64,000 nucleotides of DNA from a bacterium (GTDB lineage: Bacteria; UBA8248). The stretch's first letter is position 1. The number at the start of each line of letters is the position of its first letter. Position numbers and translations under genes: made by a program. The DNA lies in NCBI GenBank assembly GCA_022825065.1, contig JAJDYR010000033.1, forward strand, positions 1 through 64,000, in the 5' to 3' direction. Below the pieces are notes generated by a model. The model saw only the letters and a program-made list of their open reading frames with translations, was not told the DNA's origin and made no database searches. Positions 17,306 to 25,131 of the stretch are shown one piece after another.

Positions 17306-18232
17306 ATGCAGACATCCGAGGCAGCATCCGCTCCGCCGTCGCTGGACGAGAAGAAAAAAAAGGTGAGGTCAACCATTTGGGTGAAGTTGAGGCCGGTCTA
17401 CCCGTTCATCGTCATCCTCGCCATCTGGCAGGTCGCCGCCATGCAGGCCCAGGGCAACCAGGGCAGGCTCTTCCCGACCGTCGACGCCATCGTCTACCGG
17501 GCCTGGGAACTCGTGACGGGTCCCATGTTCCGGGCATTGGCCGAGAACCCCAACCTGGGGCTTTTCGATCAGATTTGGAAACTCGGTGAGAGCCCGATTC
17601 TGCTCCATACGCTCAACACCGCGTGGCGCCTTCCGTTCTCGTTCTTCATCGCGGCGATCGTGGGCACCATCGTGGGCATATTGATGGGCCGCTTCGCCTT
17701 CTGGGAATCGTTCTTCGTTCCGCTTCTCTCGGTGCTGCTGCCGATTCCGGCCATCGCCTGGACGCCCATCGTCGTCATCTGGTCGGGCATCGGGGACCAG
17801 ACGGTCATCGTCATCACGGCCTTCGCCTCGTTCCTGCCCATCGCCATGGCGGTCTGGACGGGCGTGAAAACCGTGAACCCGGTATGGATACGCGCGGCCC
17901 AGTCGATGAACGCGGACAAGATGACGATATTCCGCACCGTCGTCCTGCCCGGCTCGCTGCCGATGATCCTGAGCGGCATGCGCATCGGGCTGGCGCGCGC
18001 CTGGCGCGCGGGCGTGGGAGCGGAGGCGTTCGCGGGCATTCGCTGGGGGCTTTCCGCCGGCATCTTCGACGCGCAGGAATACCTCGACATCGCGTTCATG
18101 ATGGTCGCGCTCTCCGTCCTCGGCCTGTTCGGCTTCGTGCTGGAGAAGGTGCTCTTCCAGCCCATCGAGAGCCGCACCGTCATCCGCTGGGGCATGATGG
18201 AGGCGATGGGCGCGCAGGACAAGAAGGTATAA
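17306..18232 (+). CDS. NitT/TauT-type ABC transporter, permease
   Basis: 308 residues, start ATG 17306 after AGAGGA. About six membrane helices follow a charged N-terminal tail (SLDEKKKKVR). The conserved permease loop (EAA motif) is around SMNADKMTIFRTVVLPGSLPMILSGMRIGLARAW, which contacts the ATPase. It is the inner-membrane channel of the transporter, encoded directly after the ATPase and followed by a strong terminator. It is one of two transporter genes on +; the candidate binding proteins are on - and must have their own promoters. Confidence 0.92.
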   Translation: MQTSEAASAPPSLDEKKKKVRSTIWVKLRPVYPFIVILAIWQVAAMQAQGNQGRLFPTVDAIVYRAWELVTGPMFRALAENPNLGLFDQIWKLGESPILLHTLNTAWRLPFSFFIAAIVGTIVGILMGRFAFWESFFVPLLSVLLPIPAIAWTPIVVIWSGIGDQTVIVITAFASFLPIAMAVWTGVKTVNPVWIRAAQSMNADKMTIFRTVVLPGSLPMILSGMRIGLARAWRAGVGAEAFAGIRWGLSAGIFDAQEYLDIAFMMVALSVLGLFGFVLEKVLFQPIESRTVIRWGMMEAMGAQDKKV

Positions 18233-18258
18233 TCAGAACAACAACAAACACTTACAAG

Positions 18259-18290
18259 CCGGGCGCGGCGAGAGTCGCGCCCGGTTTTTT
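18259..18290 (+). terminator. Rho-independent terminator after the ABC permease
   Basis: A nine-base perfect stem CCGGGCGCG/CGCGCCCGG with an eight-base loop and six T residues, 27 bases after the permease stop. Confidence 0.9.
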
Positions 18291-18367
18291 GCGTCTCGGG
18301 GGATGAGCGATACGCTTCGCTGCCGGCCCCTCCATCCGAGGGCGCAAGAAAAAGCCCCCCTGACAAG

Positions 18368-18533
18368 GGGTTGTTGAAAAACCCCCTGAGAGGGTAATGA
18401 CAACCCCCTTGAAAGGGAAACCCCATAAGAGCACCCCCCCTACCCCCCTTGTCAGGGGGGCAAGAAAAACCAAAACCCCCCTCAGCCCGGCGGGGGCGCA
18501 TCGCCTTTTCATACCCCCCTGACAAGGAGTTGA
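18368..18533. repeat. Composite repeat elements A+B, copy 2
   Basis: Part A (18368-18430, TTGTTGAAAAACCCCCTGAG through GGGAAACCCCATAAG) and part B (18430-18533, CACCCCCCCTACCCCC through CCCCCTGACAAGG) match 48155-48331 in the same order and orientation, and B also matches 7163-7279. Both parts are inverted-repeat rich and non-coding. The right end of B is truncated here (CAAGGAGTTGATG). Confidence 0.75.
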
Positions 18534-18589
18534 TGAAAAACCCTGGAACTCTGGATTTGTCATATGTAACCGACCGACGAGAGAAAAAA

Positions 18590-18772
18590 TCACTCCCCCC
18601 TTGAGGGTCTGGCTTCCCGAGGGGAAAGCCAGACGAGGAGGCCGAGCGTTTTTTGCGAAGGCCGATTCGGTGGGGGGGAATGCGTTTTATCGCCACCCGA
18701 ATTATCCCCCCACCGAGTCAGCCTTCACCTGTCGGTTCGGCTTCCTCGACTCCCCCTCAAGGGCTTGTTGAA
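18590..18772. repeat. MITE-like element C, copy 2
   Basis: Bounded by CACTCCCCCCTTGAGGG and ACTCCCCCTCAAGGG inverted ends. The first 90 bases are the reverse complement of the right half of 5737-5908 with few changes (shared GCGTTTTTTGCGAAGGC and TCCCGAGGGGAAAGCC). The inner inverted pair is TCGGTGGGGGG/CCCCCCACCGA. Non-coding. Confidence 0.75.
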
Positions 18773-18785
18773 AAACCCCCTTCCG

Positions 18786-18902
18786 CCTCATCCTGAGTAG
18801 CGGCGGAGCCGCGTATCGAAGGATGCCCCCTCACCCGGCGCGAGGCGTTCGACTCTCCGCGCCCTTCGATACGCCGCCCTTCGGCGGCTACTCAGGGTGA
18901 GG
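18786..18902. repeat. Large inverted repeat (about 38-base arms) of a dispersed palindrome type
   Basis: Left arm 18786-18822 (CCTCATCCTGAGTAG through GTATCGAAGG) pairs with right arm 18862-18902 (CCTTCGATACGCC through CTACTCAGGGTGAGG) around a 40-base loop. This CATCCTGAGTAG/CTACTCAGG type is a common intergenic palindrome of GC-rich bacteria. The rest of the 895-base gap 18233-19127 holds further fragments (CCCCTCAAGGGGGGAGTG at about 18953 and 18999) and no gene. Confidence 0.8.
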
Positions 18903-19065
18903 AAAGAGGTGTTGGCGGTTTGCGGAGGGGCAGACCAGGCTTTTTCAACAGGCCCCTCAAGGGGGGAGTGAATTCCTTCACTTCGGCAGGAGGGGACAAA
19001 CCCCTCAAGGGGGGAGTGGTTCCTCTCTCCTCGGGGTTTTTCAACAACCCCGCGCCCGGCCTCGA

Positions 19066-19100
19066 AATAAAAACCCCCGGGAGCCCGCGCCCCCGGGGGT
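19066..19100 (-). terminator. Rho-independent terminator of substrate-binding gene 1
   Basis: Read on the minus strand, ACCCCCGGG, a 10-base GC-rich loop, CCCGGGGGT and then TTTTATTTC. It lies 28 bases after the stop of the binding protein. Confidence 0.85.
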
Positions 19101-19127
19101 TATTGGTGTTGCGTCTTGTCCGTGCGC

Positions 19128-20117
19128 CTAGTTGAAGCCGATGTCCTTCGCGGCCCTGCGGAGGATGGAGTCATCCAGGAACGGACTCTTGGTGAAGTCG
19201 GGGCGGCTCTTGATCCAGCCGAGCTTGATCTGCTTGTCGCCCATGTCGTTCAGGTAGCTCTTCACCCGGTCGGTCAAGTAAACCTCTGTCTTGAGTTTCT
19301 TGAGGGCCTTGAGCGTGGTGCTCACCTTGGCCTTGTCGCCCACCTCGTTCAGCGCCTTGGTGTAGACCGTGGCGTACTTTTTGGGGTCGTTTTTCAGCAA
19401 CTGGTGGGCCTTCAGCCAACCCTTGAAGTACTTGTAGATCAGATCGGGATGCTTCTTGATGGTCTGGGGATTGCCCACGTGCATCATGCTCGTGTTGTCG
19501 TACTTGCACAGATCTTCGAGGTAGCGAACGATGCCCTTCTCGCGGGCGATTTCACCCTGCGGCTCGCCGATCATGGCCGCCTGGGCGGCGCCGGATACCA
19601 GCGCGGCGATGCGCTCGGTGGTGCGGACGCTCAGGAGCGGGAAATCGGAGCTTTTCAGGCCATACGCGGGAACGACGTAGGACTGGAACGCGAAGTCCGT
19701 GCTCGTGCCCTTCTTGTTGGCGAACACCGAGCCCTTGAGATCCTTGAGGCTCTTCGCTTTCGAATTCGCGGGTACGATGATGTTGACGGCGGCGCAGATG
19801 TTCGCCGTCACCCCGATGGCCGTCACCCGCGCGCCCTTGGAGATCGCCGTGGTGAAGGGCGAGAACCCCGTGGTGCCGGTATCCAGGTTATTCTGGATGA
19901 TGGCGTTGCGCATCAGTTTGCCCTGCTTGAAGTGGCCGATCGTGTACTTGAGGCCTTCTTTCTTCCAGTAGCCCATGCGGTCGGCGAGGATCTCGTAGGA
20001 ACCCCACATGCCGCGGTGCGCGCCGATGCGCAGCGTCGCCGATTCGGCCGGCGCAACCACCACGAACGTCCCTGCTACGAACGCGGCGGCCAGTGCGAAA
20101 CCAACAAGTCTTTTCAT
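19128..20117 (-). CDS. ABC transporter substrate-binding protein, NMT1/THI5-like (paralogue 1)
   Basis: 329 residues from ATG 20117, preceded by GAAGGAGGAAC. A Sec signal peptide (MKRLVGFALAAAFVAGTF, cleavage near AESA) is followed by a type II periplasmic binding fold: RIGAHRGMWGSYEILADRMGYWKKEGLKY, GTTGFSPFTTAI and KGSVFANKKGTSTDFAF. By eye it differs from paralogue 2 at about 28 of 329 positions with no gaps. Both genes are convergent with the ABC ATPase-permease pair and probably serve it. The NMT1-like group binds sulfonates, thiamine precursors, nitrate or other small ligands; the ligand is not evident. Confidence 0.9.
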   Translation of the reverse strand: MKRLVGFALAAAFVAGTFVVVAPAESATLRIGAHRGMWGSYEILADRMGYWKKEGLKYTIGHFKQGKLMRNAIIQNNLDTGTTGFSPFTTAISKGARVTAIGVTANICAAVNIIVPANSKAKSLKDLKGSVFANKKGTSTDFAFQSYVVPAYGLKSSDFPLLSVRTTERIAALVSGAAQAAMIGEPQGEIAREKGIVRYLEDLCKYDNTSMMHVGNPQTIKKHPDLIYKYFKGWLKAHQLLKNDPKKYATVYTKALNEVGDKAKVSTTLKALKKLKTEVYLTDRVKSYLNDMGDKQIKLGWIKSRPDFTKSPFLDDSILRRAAKDIGFN

Positions 20118-20315
20118 GCTTGTTCCTCCTTCGAGTGAATGAAGACTTACATGGATAGTCCAGAGCGTTACAACAAAACGCAAGATTTGCGGCGCAGAAA
20201 TATACTCGACGCCGGAAACCCATTCGCCAGTGGTACGATGCCCTCCTCTCAGATCAGAATGAGAAAAGAGAGATTCCGCCCCAAACAAGACTTATTTTCA
20301 TATCGCTATGCTTCT

Positions 20316-20321
20316 ATTATA
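20316..20321 (-). promoter_or_regulatory. Possible -10 element for substrate-binding gene 1
   Basis: TATAAT on the minus strand in a local AT-rich patch, about 195 bases upstream of the start codon. The -35 match is weak. The second binding-protein gene has a TATAAT at nearly the same distance (21585-21590). The 283-base gap between the two genes contains only this and the terminator. Confidence 0.35.
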
Positions 20322-20342
20322 CATCATGCGGGAAAATTTCAC

Positions 20343-20377
20343 AAAAAAACCCCCGGGAGCAAACTCCCGGGGGTTTT
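20343..20377 (-). terminator. Rho-independent terminator of substrate-binding gene 2
   Basis: A perfect 14-base inverted repeat, AAAACCCCCGGGAG/CTCCCGGGGGTTTT, with a four-base loop. It has a T-run on the minus strand and lies 24 bases after the stop of the second binding protein. Because the arms end in A and T runs it could act in both directions. Confidence 0.88.
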
Positions 20378-20400
20378 CGTCTTGCGTATTGCGTAGTCGT

Positions 20401-21390
20401 CTAGTTGAAACCGATGTCCTTCGCGGCCTTGCGGAGGATGGAATCATCGATGTACGGACTCTTGGTGAAGTCGGGGCGGCTCTTGATCCAGCCGAGCTTG
20501 ATCTGCTTGTCACCCATGTCGTTCAGGTAGTTCTTCACCCGATCGGTGATGAAAACCTCGGTCTTGAGCTTTTTGATGGCTTTGAGCGTGATGCTCACCT
20601 TGGCCTTGTCGCCCACCTCGTTCAGGGCCTTGGTGTAGACCGTGGCGTACTTTTTGACGTCGTTCTTCAGCAACTGGTGCGCCTTCAGCCAGCCCTTGAA
20701 GTATTTGTGGATGAGACCGGGGTGTTTTTTGAGGGTCTGCGGGTTGCCCACGTGCATCATGCTCGTGTTGTCGTACTTGCAGAGATTCTCGAGATAGCGG
20801 ATGTAGCCGGCCTCGCGGGCGATTTCACCCTGTGGCTCGCCGACCATGGCCGCCTTGGCGGCGCCGGAGAGAAGCGCTGCGATGCGCTCGGTGGCGCGTA
20901 CGCTAAGAAGCGGGAAATCCGAGCTTTTCAGCCCATACGCGGGAACGACATACGACTGGAACGCGAAGTCCGTGCTCGTGCCCTTCTTGTTGGCGAAAAC
21001 CGAGCCTTTGAGATCTTTCAGGCTCTTCGCCTTCGATTTCGCCGGCACGATGATGTTGATGGCGGCGCAAATGTTCGCCGTGACGCCGATGGCCGTTACC
21101 TTGGCGCCTTTGGCGATCGCCGTGGTGAAGGGCGAGAAGCCCGTGGTGCCGGTGTCCAGGTTGTTCTGGATGATGGCGTTGCGCATCAGTTTGCCCTGCT
21201 TGAAGTGGCCGACTGTGTATTTCAGCCCTTCCTTCTTCCAATAGCCCATGCGGTCGGCGATGATCTCGAAAGAACCCCACATGGAGCGGTGCGCGCCGAT
21301 TCTGAGCGTCGCCGATTCGGCCGGTGCGACCACCACGAACGTACCTGCTACGAACGCGGCGGCCAGTGCGAAACCTACTAACCTTTTCAT
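20401..21390 (-). CDS. ABC transporter substrate-binding protein, NMT1/THI5-like (paralogue 2)
   Basis: 329 residues, start ATG 21390 after GAGGAGAAACGG. The signal peptide is identical to that of paralogue 1. About 28 substitutions separate the two, mostly conservative (Ile/Val/Leu, Lys/Arg, Tyr/Phe), with a cluster at EAGYIRYLEN versus EKGIVRYLED. Each copy keeps its own putative promoter and terminator, so this is a whole-gene tandem duplication rather than a bicistronic pair. The upstream leader of about 190 bases holds a perfect hairpin (21419-21440). Confidence 0.9.
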   Translation of the reverse strand: MKRLVGFALAAAFVAGTFVVVAPAESATLRIGAHRSMWGSFEIIADRMGYWKKEGLKYTVGHFKQGKLMRNAIIQNNLDTGTTGFSPFTTAIAKGAKVTAIGVTANICAAINIIVPAKSKAKSLKDLKGSVFANKKGTSTDFAFQSYVVPAYGLKSSDFPLLSVRATERIAALLSGAAKAAMVGEPQGEIAREAGYIRYLENLCKYDNTSMMHVGNPQTLKKHPGLIHKYFKGWLKAHQLLKNDVKKYATVYTKALNEVGDKAKVSITLKAIKKLKTEVFITDRVKNYLNDMGDKQIKLGWIKSRPDFTKSPYIDDSILRKAAKDIGFN

Positions 21391-21418
21391 TCCGTTTCTC
21401 CTCGAAGTAGAAGAAGAC

Positions 21419-21440
21419 TTCCTTGAGACGGCTCAAGGAA
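21419..21440 (-). promoter_or_regulatory. Hairpin in the leader of substrate-binding gene 2
   Basis: TTCCTTGAG-CCGT-CTCAAGGAA on the minus strand is a perfect nine-base stem with a four-base loop, 29 bases before the start codon. There is no T-run, so it is not a terminator. It could affect translation or mRNA stability. No TPP or other known riboswitch core was recognised in the leader. Confidence 0.4.
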
Positions 21441-21584
21441 TCGTGAAAAGACGCAAAGCCCTCCACGCCGGTCCATCTTCGGCCTGATCAAGCCATACGT
21501 CCATAGATCGATAAAGATTCGCTTACGATGTAGAAAAGCGAAATTTCATATATCAATAGAAATAAATTCTAAGCATTAAAATTC

Positions 21585-21590
21585 ATTATA
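21585..21590 (-). promoter_or_regulatory. Possible -10 element for substrate-binding gene 2
   Basis: TTGTATAATG on the minus strand contains TATAAT; the surroundings (21540-21600) are very AT-rich. No good -35 is visible. The rest of the gap 21391-21705 is leader sequence without an ORF. Confidence 0.35.
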
Positions 21591-21705
21591 CAACAAATTT
21601 CCGTCGAGAACCAAAGCCCACCCAATCTCTGACGCCGGGACAAGGCGAAACGGCATCTACTCCCGTGAACTCGAAGAAAGCAAAGATTCGGGGCCGCGAT
21701 GAAAA

Positions 21706-21783
21706 TGGCGGGGCTGACGGGACTCGAACCCGCGATCTCTGGCTTGACAGGCCAGCGCGATAACCAAACTTCGCTACAGCCCC
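21706..21783 (-). tRNA. tRNA-Asp (anticodon GTC), CCA encoded
   Basis: A full cloverleaf can be drawn on the minus strand: acceptor GGGGCTG/CAGCCCC, D-stem GCGA/TCGC, anticodon stem CTGGC/GCCAG with loop CTGTCAA (anticodon GTC), T-stem GCGGG/CCCGT with TTCGAGT loop, discriminator G and a genomically encoded CCA (21706-21708). Confidence 0.96.
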
Positions 21784-21915
21784 CATGAAAAAACTCTTCA
21801 AAACCGCCCGAAGAATGTCGGTTTATAGCCCGCTCTCGGGGCGTAAGTCAACACGAGAAGTCCACATCCCGCTTTGAAACGGCAATCATCACCCCTCCGG
21901 ACGAGGAGAAGCAGT

Positions 21916-22992
21916 TCAACCCGGGATCGAGCCGAGAGACTCCCCTTCGGCGAGGCGAACCAATCCCCGCTCCGTCACCAGGGCGTCCACGAAGCGCGCG
22001 GGCGTCACGTCGAACGCGGGGTTATAAACGCGCACGCCCTCGGGCGCGACGGGTACGCCGCCGAAGGAGCGGACCTCCTCCCCGGGGCGCTCCTCGATGG
22101 GAATGTCCGCGCCGCTTTTCGCCTCCATGTCGATGGTGCTCGTCGGCGCCGCCACGTAAAAGGGCACCCCGTGCTCTCTCGCGAGCACCGCGAGGCCGTA
22201 CGTGCCGATTTTGTTGGCGACGTCCCCGTTGGCGGCCACGCGGTCGGCGCCCACCACGATCGCGCCGATCCTCCCCAGGCGCATGCAATGCGCGGCCATG
22301 CTGTCGGTGATGAGCACGACGGGAATGCCGTCGCGGCTCAACTCCCAGGCGGTGAGGCGCGCTCCCTGCAGGAAGGGCCTCGTCTCGTCCACGAAGACCT
22401 CCCGCACCCGCCCGTCCCGGAAGCCGCTGCGGATCACGCCGCCCGCCGTGCCGTAGCCTGCGGTCGCCAGCGCGCCCGCGTTGCAGTGCGTGAGAACGCT
22501 GCTCCCCTCCGGCAGAAGCTCTGCGCCCAGGTCGCCTATCCGGCGGCAGACCGCGGCGTCTTCCTCGTGCATCGCCTCGGCCAGGCGGAGGAGTTCCTCA
22601 GCCAGCGCTTCGGGCCCGGAGGCGCTTTTGTCGACGTGCGCCATCATTTTCCCAATCGCCCAGAAAAGATTCACCGCCGTGGGGCGCGTGGCGCCCAGCA
22701 CCCGGGCCGCCCGTTCGAGCGCCTCGCGCTGCGCACCGGCCCCAGAACCCGCATGGCGGGCGGCGGCCAGGGCCATGCCGTAGCTCGCCGCTATCCCGAT
22801 GGCGGGCGCGCCGCGCACCACCATGGTCTTGACGGCCTCGGCCGCCTCGTCCTCCGTGCGGCATTCGAGATATACCTCTTCGCGGGGAAGTTTCCGCTGA
22901 TCGAGAAGCACGAGCGCGCCGTCTCGAAACGCGATGTGGTGAAAATTTCCCTCAATCTCTTTTTTCCCGCCCATCCGGATTCTCTCGTTCAT
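21916..22992 (-). CDS. mtnA: S-methyl-5-thioribose-1-phosphate isomerase
   Basis: 358 residues, usual length. It converts methylthioribose-1-phosphate to methylthioribulose-1-phosphate in methionine salvage. VRGAPAIGIAASYGMALA, THCNAGALATAGYGTA (with the catalytic Cys) and GADRVAANGDVANKIGTYGLA (with the catalytic Asp) are the diagnostic segments. It is the last gene of the long minus-strand series from the dcw cluster, 25 bases after the DUF167 gene. No other mtn gene is in the window. ATG 22974 is an alternative start. Confidence 0.94.
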   Translation of the reverse strand: MNERIRMGGKKEIEGNFHHIAFRDGALVLLDQRKLPREEVYLECRTEDEAAEAVKTMVVRGAPAIGIAASYGMALAAARHAGSGAGAQREALERAARVLGATRPTAVNLFWAIGKMMAHVDKSASGPEALAEELLRLAEAMHEEDAAVCRRIGDLGAELLPEGSSVLTHCNAGALATAGYGTAGGVIRSGFRDGRVREVFVDETRPFLQGARLTAWELSRDGIPVVLITDSMAAHCMRLGRIGAIVVGADRVAANGDVANKIGTYGLAVLAREHGVPFYVAAPTSTIDMEAKSGADIPIEERPGEEVRSFGGVPVAPEGVRVYNPAFDVTPARFVDALVTERGLVRLAEGESLGSIPG

Positions 22993-23017
22993 GGTTGCGC
23001 GCGAAGGGCATGGCTCC

Positions 23018-23311
23018 CTATGCCAGGCCGTTCAGGATGTTTTTCATCTCCTCGACGCCCAGGCCCAGAATTTTCAGGCGTTTCCTGCGCGCTTTTGCGC
23101 CCGAGGCGATTCGTATGGCGCGCTTTGGTATCTTCATTTTCCGGGAGAACAACTCGATGCACTGCCTGTTGGCGGCCCCGTCGACGGGCGGCGAAGTCAG
23201 CCGCACCCGCAGGACGCCGTCTTGAATTCCGCTGATTTCCGTTTTGGATGAACGCGGCTGGACCCGAACCTCAAAGCTGACGCCGTCCGCCTCCTCGCGG
23301 AGGCCGATCAC
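23018..23311 (-). CDS. DUF167 (YggU) family protein
   Basis: 97 residues. VRVQPRSSKTEISGIQDGVLRVRLTSPPVDGAANRQCIELFSRKM is the family signature (PRSSK, SPPVDGAAN). Molecular function is unknown in the family. The GTG start overlaps the stop of the DivIVA-like gene (GTGA), so it is translationally coupled. The yggT-divIVA-DUF167 order is common in deltaproteobacteria-like genomes. Confidence 0.9.
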   Translation of the reverse strand: MIGLREEADGVSFEVRVQPRSSKTEISGIQDGVLRVRLTSPPVDGAANRQCIELFSRKMKIPKRAIRIASGAKARRKRLKILGLGVEEMKNILNGLA

Positions 23312-23886
23312 GACGCATCGCCCTCCGCTTTCTGGTTCAGCTTGATGACGTTTTCGCTTTCCTCTTCAGCAACTTCTTCGCTTTCCTCTTCAAGGAGCCG
23401 GGCGAGGTCCACCCCCATGCGGACGCCCTCGGTTTCGAGCGTTCGAATCTGGGAGAGAAACGTCTCGTACAAATCGGTAAGTATCTTATCCCTCTGCGTT
23501 GTTAATCCCTCTATCTCCTCGCGCAGCTTTTCGATATCCTTTTCGGCTTTCGCGCGAATCCCCTCCGCCTCGGCTTCGGCCTTCCTGATCGTCTCTTCGG
23601 CGTCGGTTTCCGCTTTTTCCACCAATTCGTCGGACCTGGCCGTGGCCTGATCCCTGAGCTCATTCACGGAGATGAGGATTTTCTGCAGATTGGCGTGCTC
23701 TTCCCTCAACCTGTTGTATTGATCGAACAGGTCCTTGCATTGCAGGCTGAGCTGTTCGTTCTTCCGCACCGACTGATCCAGCCAGTCGGCCACCTTGAAC
23801 AGGAAGGCATCGACTTCGAGACGATCGTAGCCCCGCATCTTGCTCGAAAAGCTATGGCTTCGAACGTCGTTGCCGCTGAACTTCAT
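23308..23886 (-). CDS. divIVA: DivIVA-domain cell-division/polarity protein
   Basis: 192 residues. The N-terminal motif DVRSHSFSSKMRGYDRLEVDAFLFKVAD (about 7-34) matches the membrane-binding DivIVA head. Residues 40-150 are a long coiled coil rich in Glu, Ala, Lys and Arg, ending in an acidic tail. DivIVA proteins bind curved membrane at septa and poles and recruit partners. It lies downstream of yggT, close to ftsZ, consistent with a division role. Confidence 0.9.
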   Translation of the reverse strand: MKFSGNDVRSHSFSSKMRGYDRLEVDAFLFKVADWLDQSVRKNEQLSLQCKDLFDQYNRLREEHANLQKILISVNELRDQATARSDELVEKAETDAEETIRKAEAEAEGIRAKAEKDIEKLREEIEGLTTQRDKILTDLYETFLSQIRTLETEGVRMGVDLARLLEEESEEVAEEESENVIKLNQKAEGDAS

Positions 23887-23907
23887 CGCAGGCTCCCCGG
23901 GTGAAAA

Positions 23908-24204
23908 TCAACGCAGCATGCTTGCCAGGTCAAAAATACTCTGAACCAGAAAACTTTGCAAAAAGAATATGATCAACAATACCACAATCGGACTCGCGTC
24001 GATGCCTCCGATGTCCGGCATCCGGTAACGCACGGGCGCCAGCACCGGCTCCGTCAAACGGTACAATATCTGGACTATCGGGTTGTAGGGGTCCGGGTTC
24101 ACCCACGACAAGAGCGCGCGGATGATGATGATCCAGATGTAGATGGTCAGCAGATAGCTGAGGATCACGCCGATCCCGTTCATGAAATTCGATATCAGAA
24201 ACAC
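23908..24204 (-). CDS. yggT: YggT family integral membrane protein
   Basis: 98 residues with two hydrophobic segments (about 9-30 and 70-93) joined by the conserved SWVNPDPYNPIVQILYRLTEPVLAPVR loop. The start is GTG 24204 after GAGGG; an ATG at 24183 is possible. Family function is not settled; links to division, turgor or ion homeostasis have been proposed. It lies between proC and divIVA. Confidence 0.88.
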   Translation of the reverse strand: MFLISNFMNGIGVILSYLLTIYIWIIIIRALLSWVNPDPYNPIVQILYRLTEPVLAPVRYRMPDIGGIDASPIVVLLIIFFLQSFLVQSIFDLASMLR

Positions 24205-24231
24205 GGCCGAACCCTCGTTTGGAGAAACGGG

Positions 24232-25038
24232 CTAGCCACGGCCCAACTCCTCGCTCCTGCGCGCGGCGGCGCTCACGGCGTTCATGACGGCGGAGCGCAG
24301 CCCCCCGTTTTCGAGCGCGTGCAGCCCGGCGATGGTCGTTCCCCCGGGCGAGGCCACCATGTCCTTCAAGCGGCCCGGATGCTCTCCCGTCTCGATGAGC
24401 ATCCGCGCGGAGCCCAGAACGGTCTGGGCCGCCAGCAGCATCGCCTCCTCACGCGGCAGGCCCGCCCTCACCCCGCCGTCCGCCAGCGCTTCGATGAACT
24501 GGAAGACATACGCGGGGCCGCTGCCCGACAAGCCCGTCACGGCGTCCATCAGCGACTCGGGCAGAATCACCGCCTTGCCGACGGATTCCAGAAGCTGTTT
24601 CGCTTGCGACAAATCCGCCTCCGACGCTCCTCCGCCCGCGCAAAGCCCCGCGGCGCCTTCTCCCACGAGGGCGGGCGTGTTCGGCATGACGCGGACGACG
24701 CGCGCTTCTTCGCCCAGAATCCCCGTGAACCGGCCCGTGGGCGCGCCCGCGACGACGGAAATCAGGAGCGGGCGGTGCGCCAGGGCGTGTTCAAGCCCAC
24801 CCAGAACGGCGTCCAGCACCTGGGGCTTCACGGCGATGACGACCTTTTGCGCCTCGGGAGCGGCTTCGGCCCCGTCGGGCACGACCTGAAACCCCGAGGA
24901 TTGCCTGAGATACTCGGCGCGCTCCGCCAGGGGTTCCGCGATGACTATGTCGCCTACTTTCGCATAGGCGGAATTCACCATGCCCATGGCGAGCGCTTCG
25001 CCCATGTTTCCACCACCGATTACAAGGATTTCCGCCAT
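24232..25038 (-). CDS. proC: Pyrroline-5-carboxylate reductase
   Basis: 268 residues, the last step of proline synthesis. The N-terminal Rossmann motif is ILVIGGGNMGEALAMG. SGSGPAYVFQFIEALADGGVRAGLPREEA and ASPGGTTIAGLHALENGGLR form the conserved C-terminal dimerisation and active-site region. It lies between yggS and yggT in the division-cluster tail. Confidence 0.94.
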   Translation of the reverse strand: MAEILVIGGGNMGEALAMGMVNSAYAKVGDIVIAEPLAERAEYLRQSSGFQVVPDGAEAAPEAQKVVIAVKPQVLDAVLGGLEHALAHRPLLISVVAGAPTGRFTGILGEEARVVRVMPNTPALVGEGAAGLCAGGGASEADLSQAKQLLESVGKAVILPESLMDAVTGLSGSGPAYVFQFIEALADGGVRAGLPREEAMLLAAQTVLGSARMLIETGEHPGRLKDMVASPGGTTIAGLHALENGGLRSAVMNAVSAAARRSEELGRG

Positions 25039-25131
25039 GATCCAAGCACCTTTCGCATGTGAGCCCGAAACCGCTCCGAACGCCGGAGCCAGCCCATCCT
25101 ACTGAAATGATTGGCCTGTTTCAAATTCCAC

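Noticed and set aside
20118-21585. TPP riboswitches before the NMT1/THI5-like binding proteins
   Set aside because: The conserved CTGAGA and related core elements are absent from both leaders.
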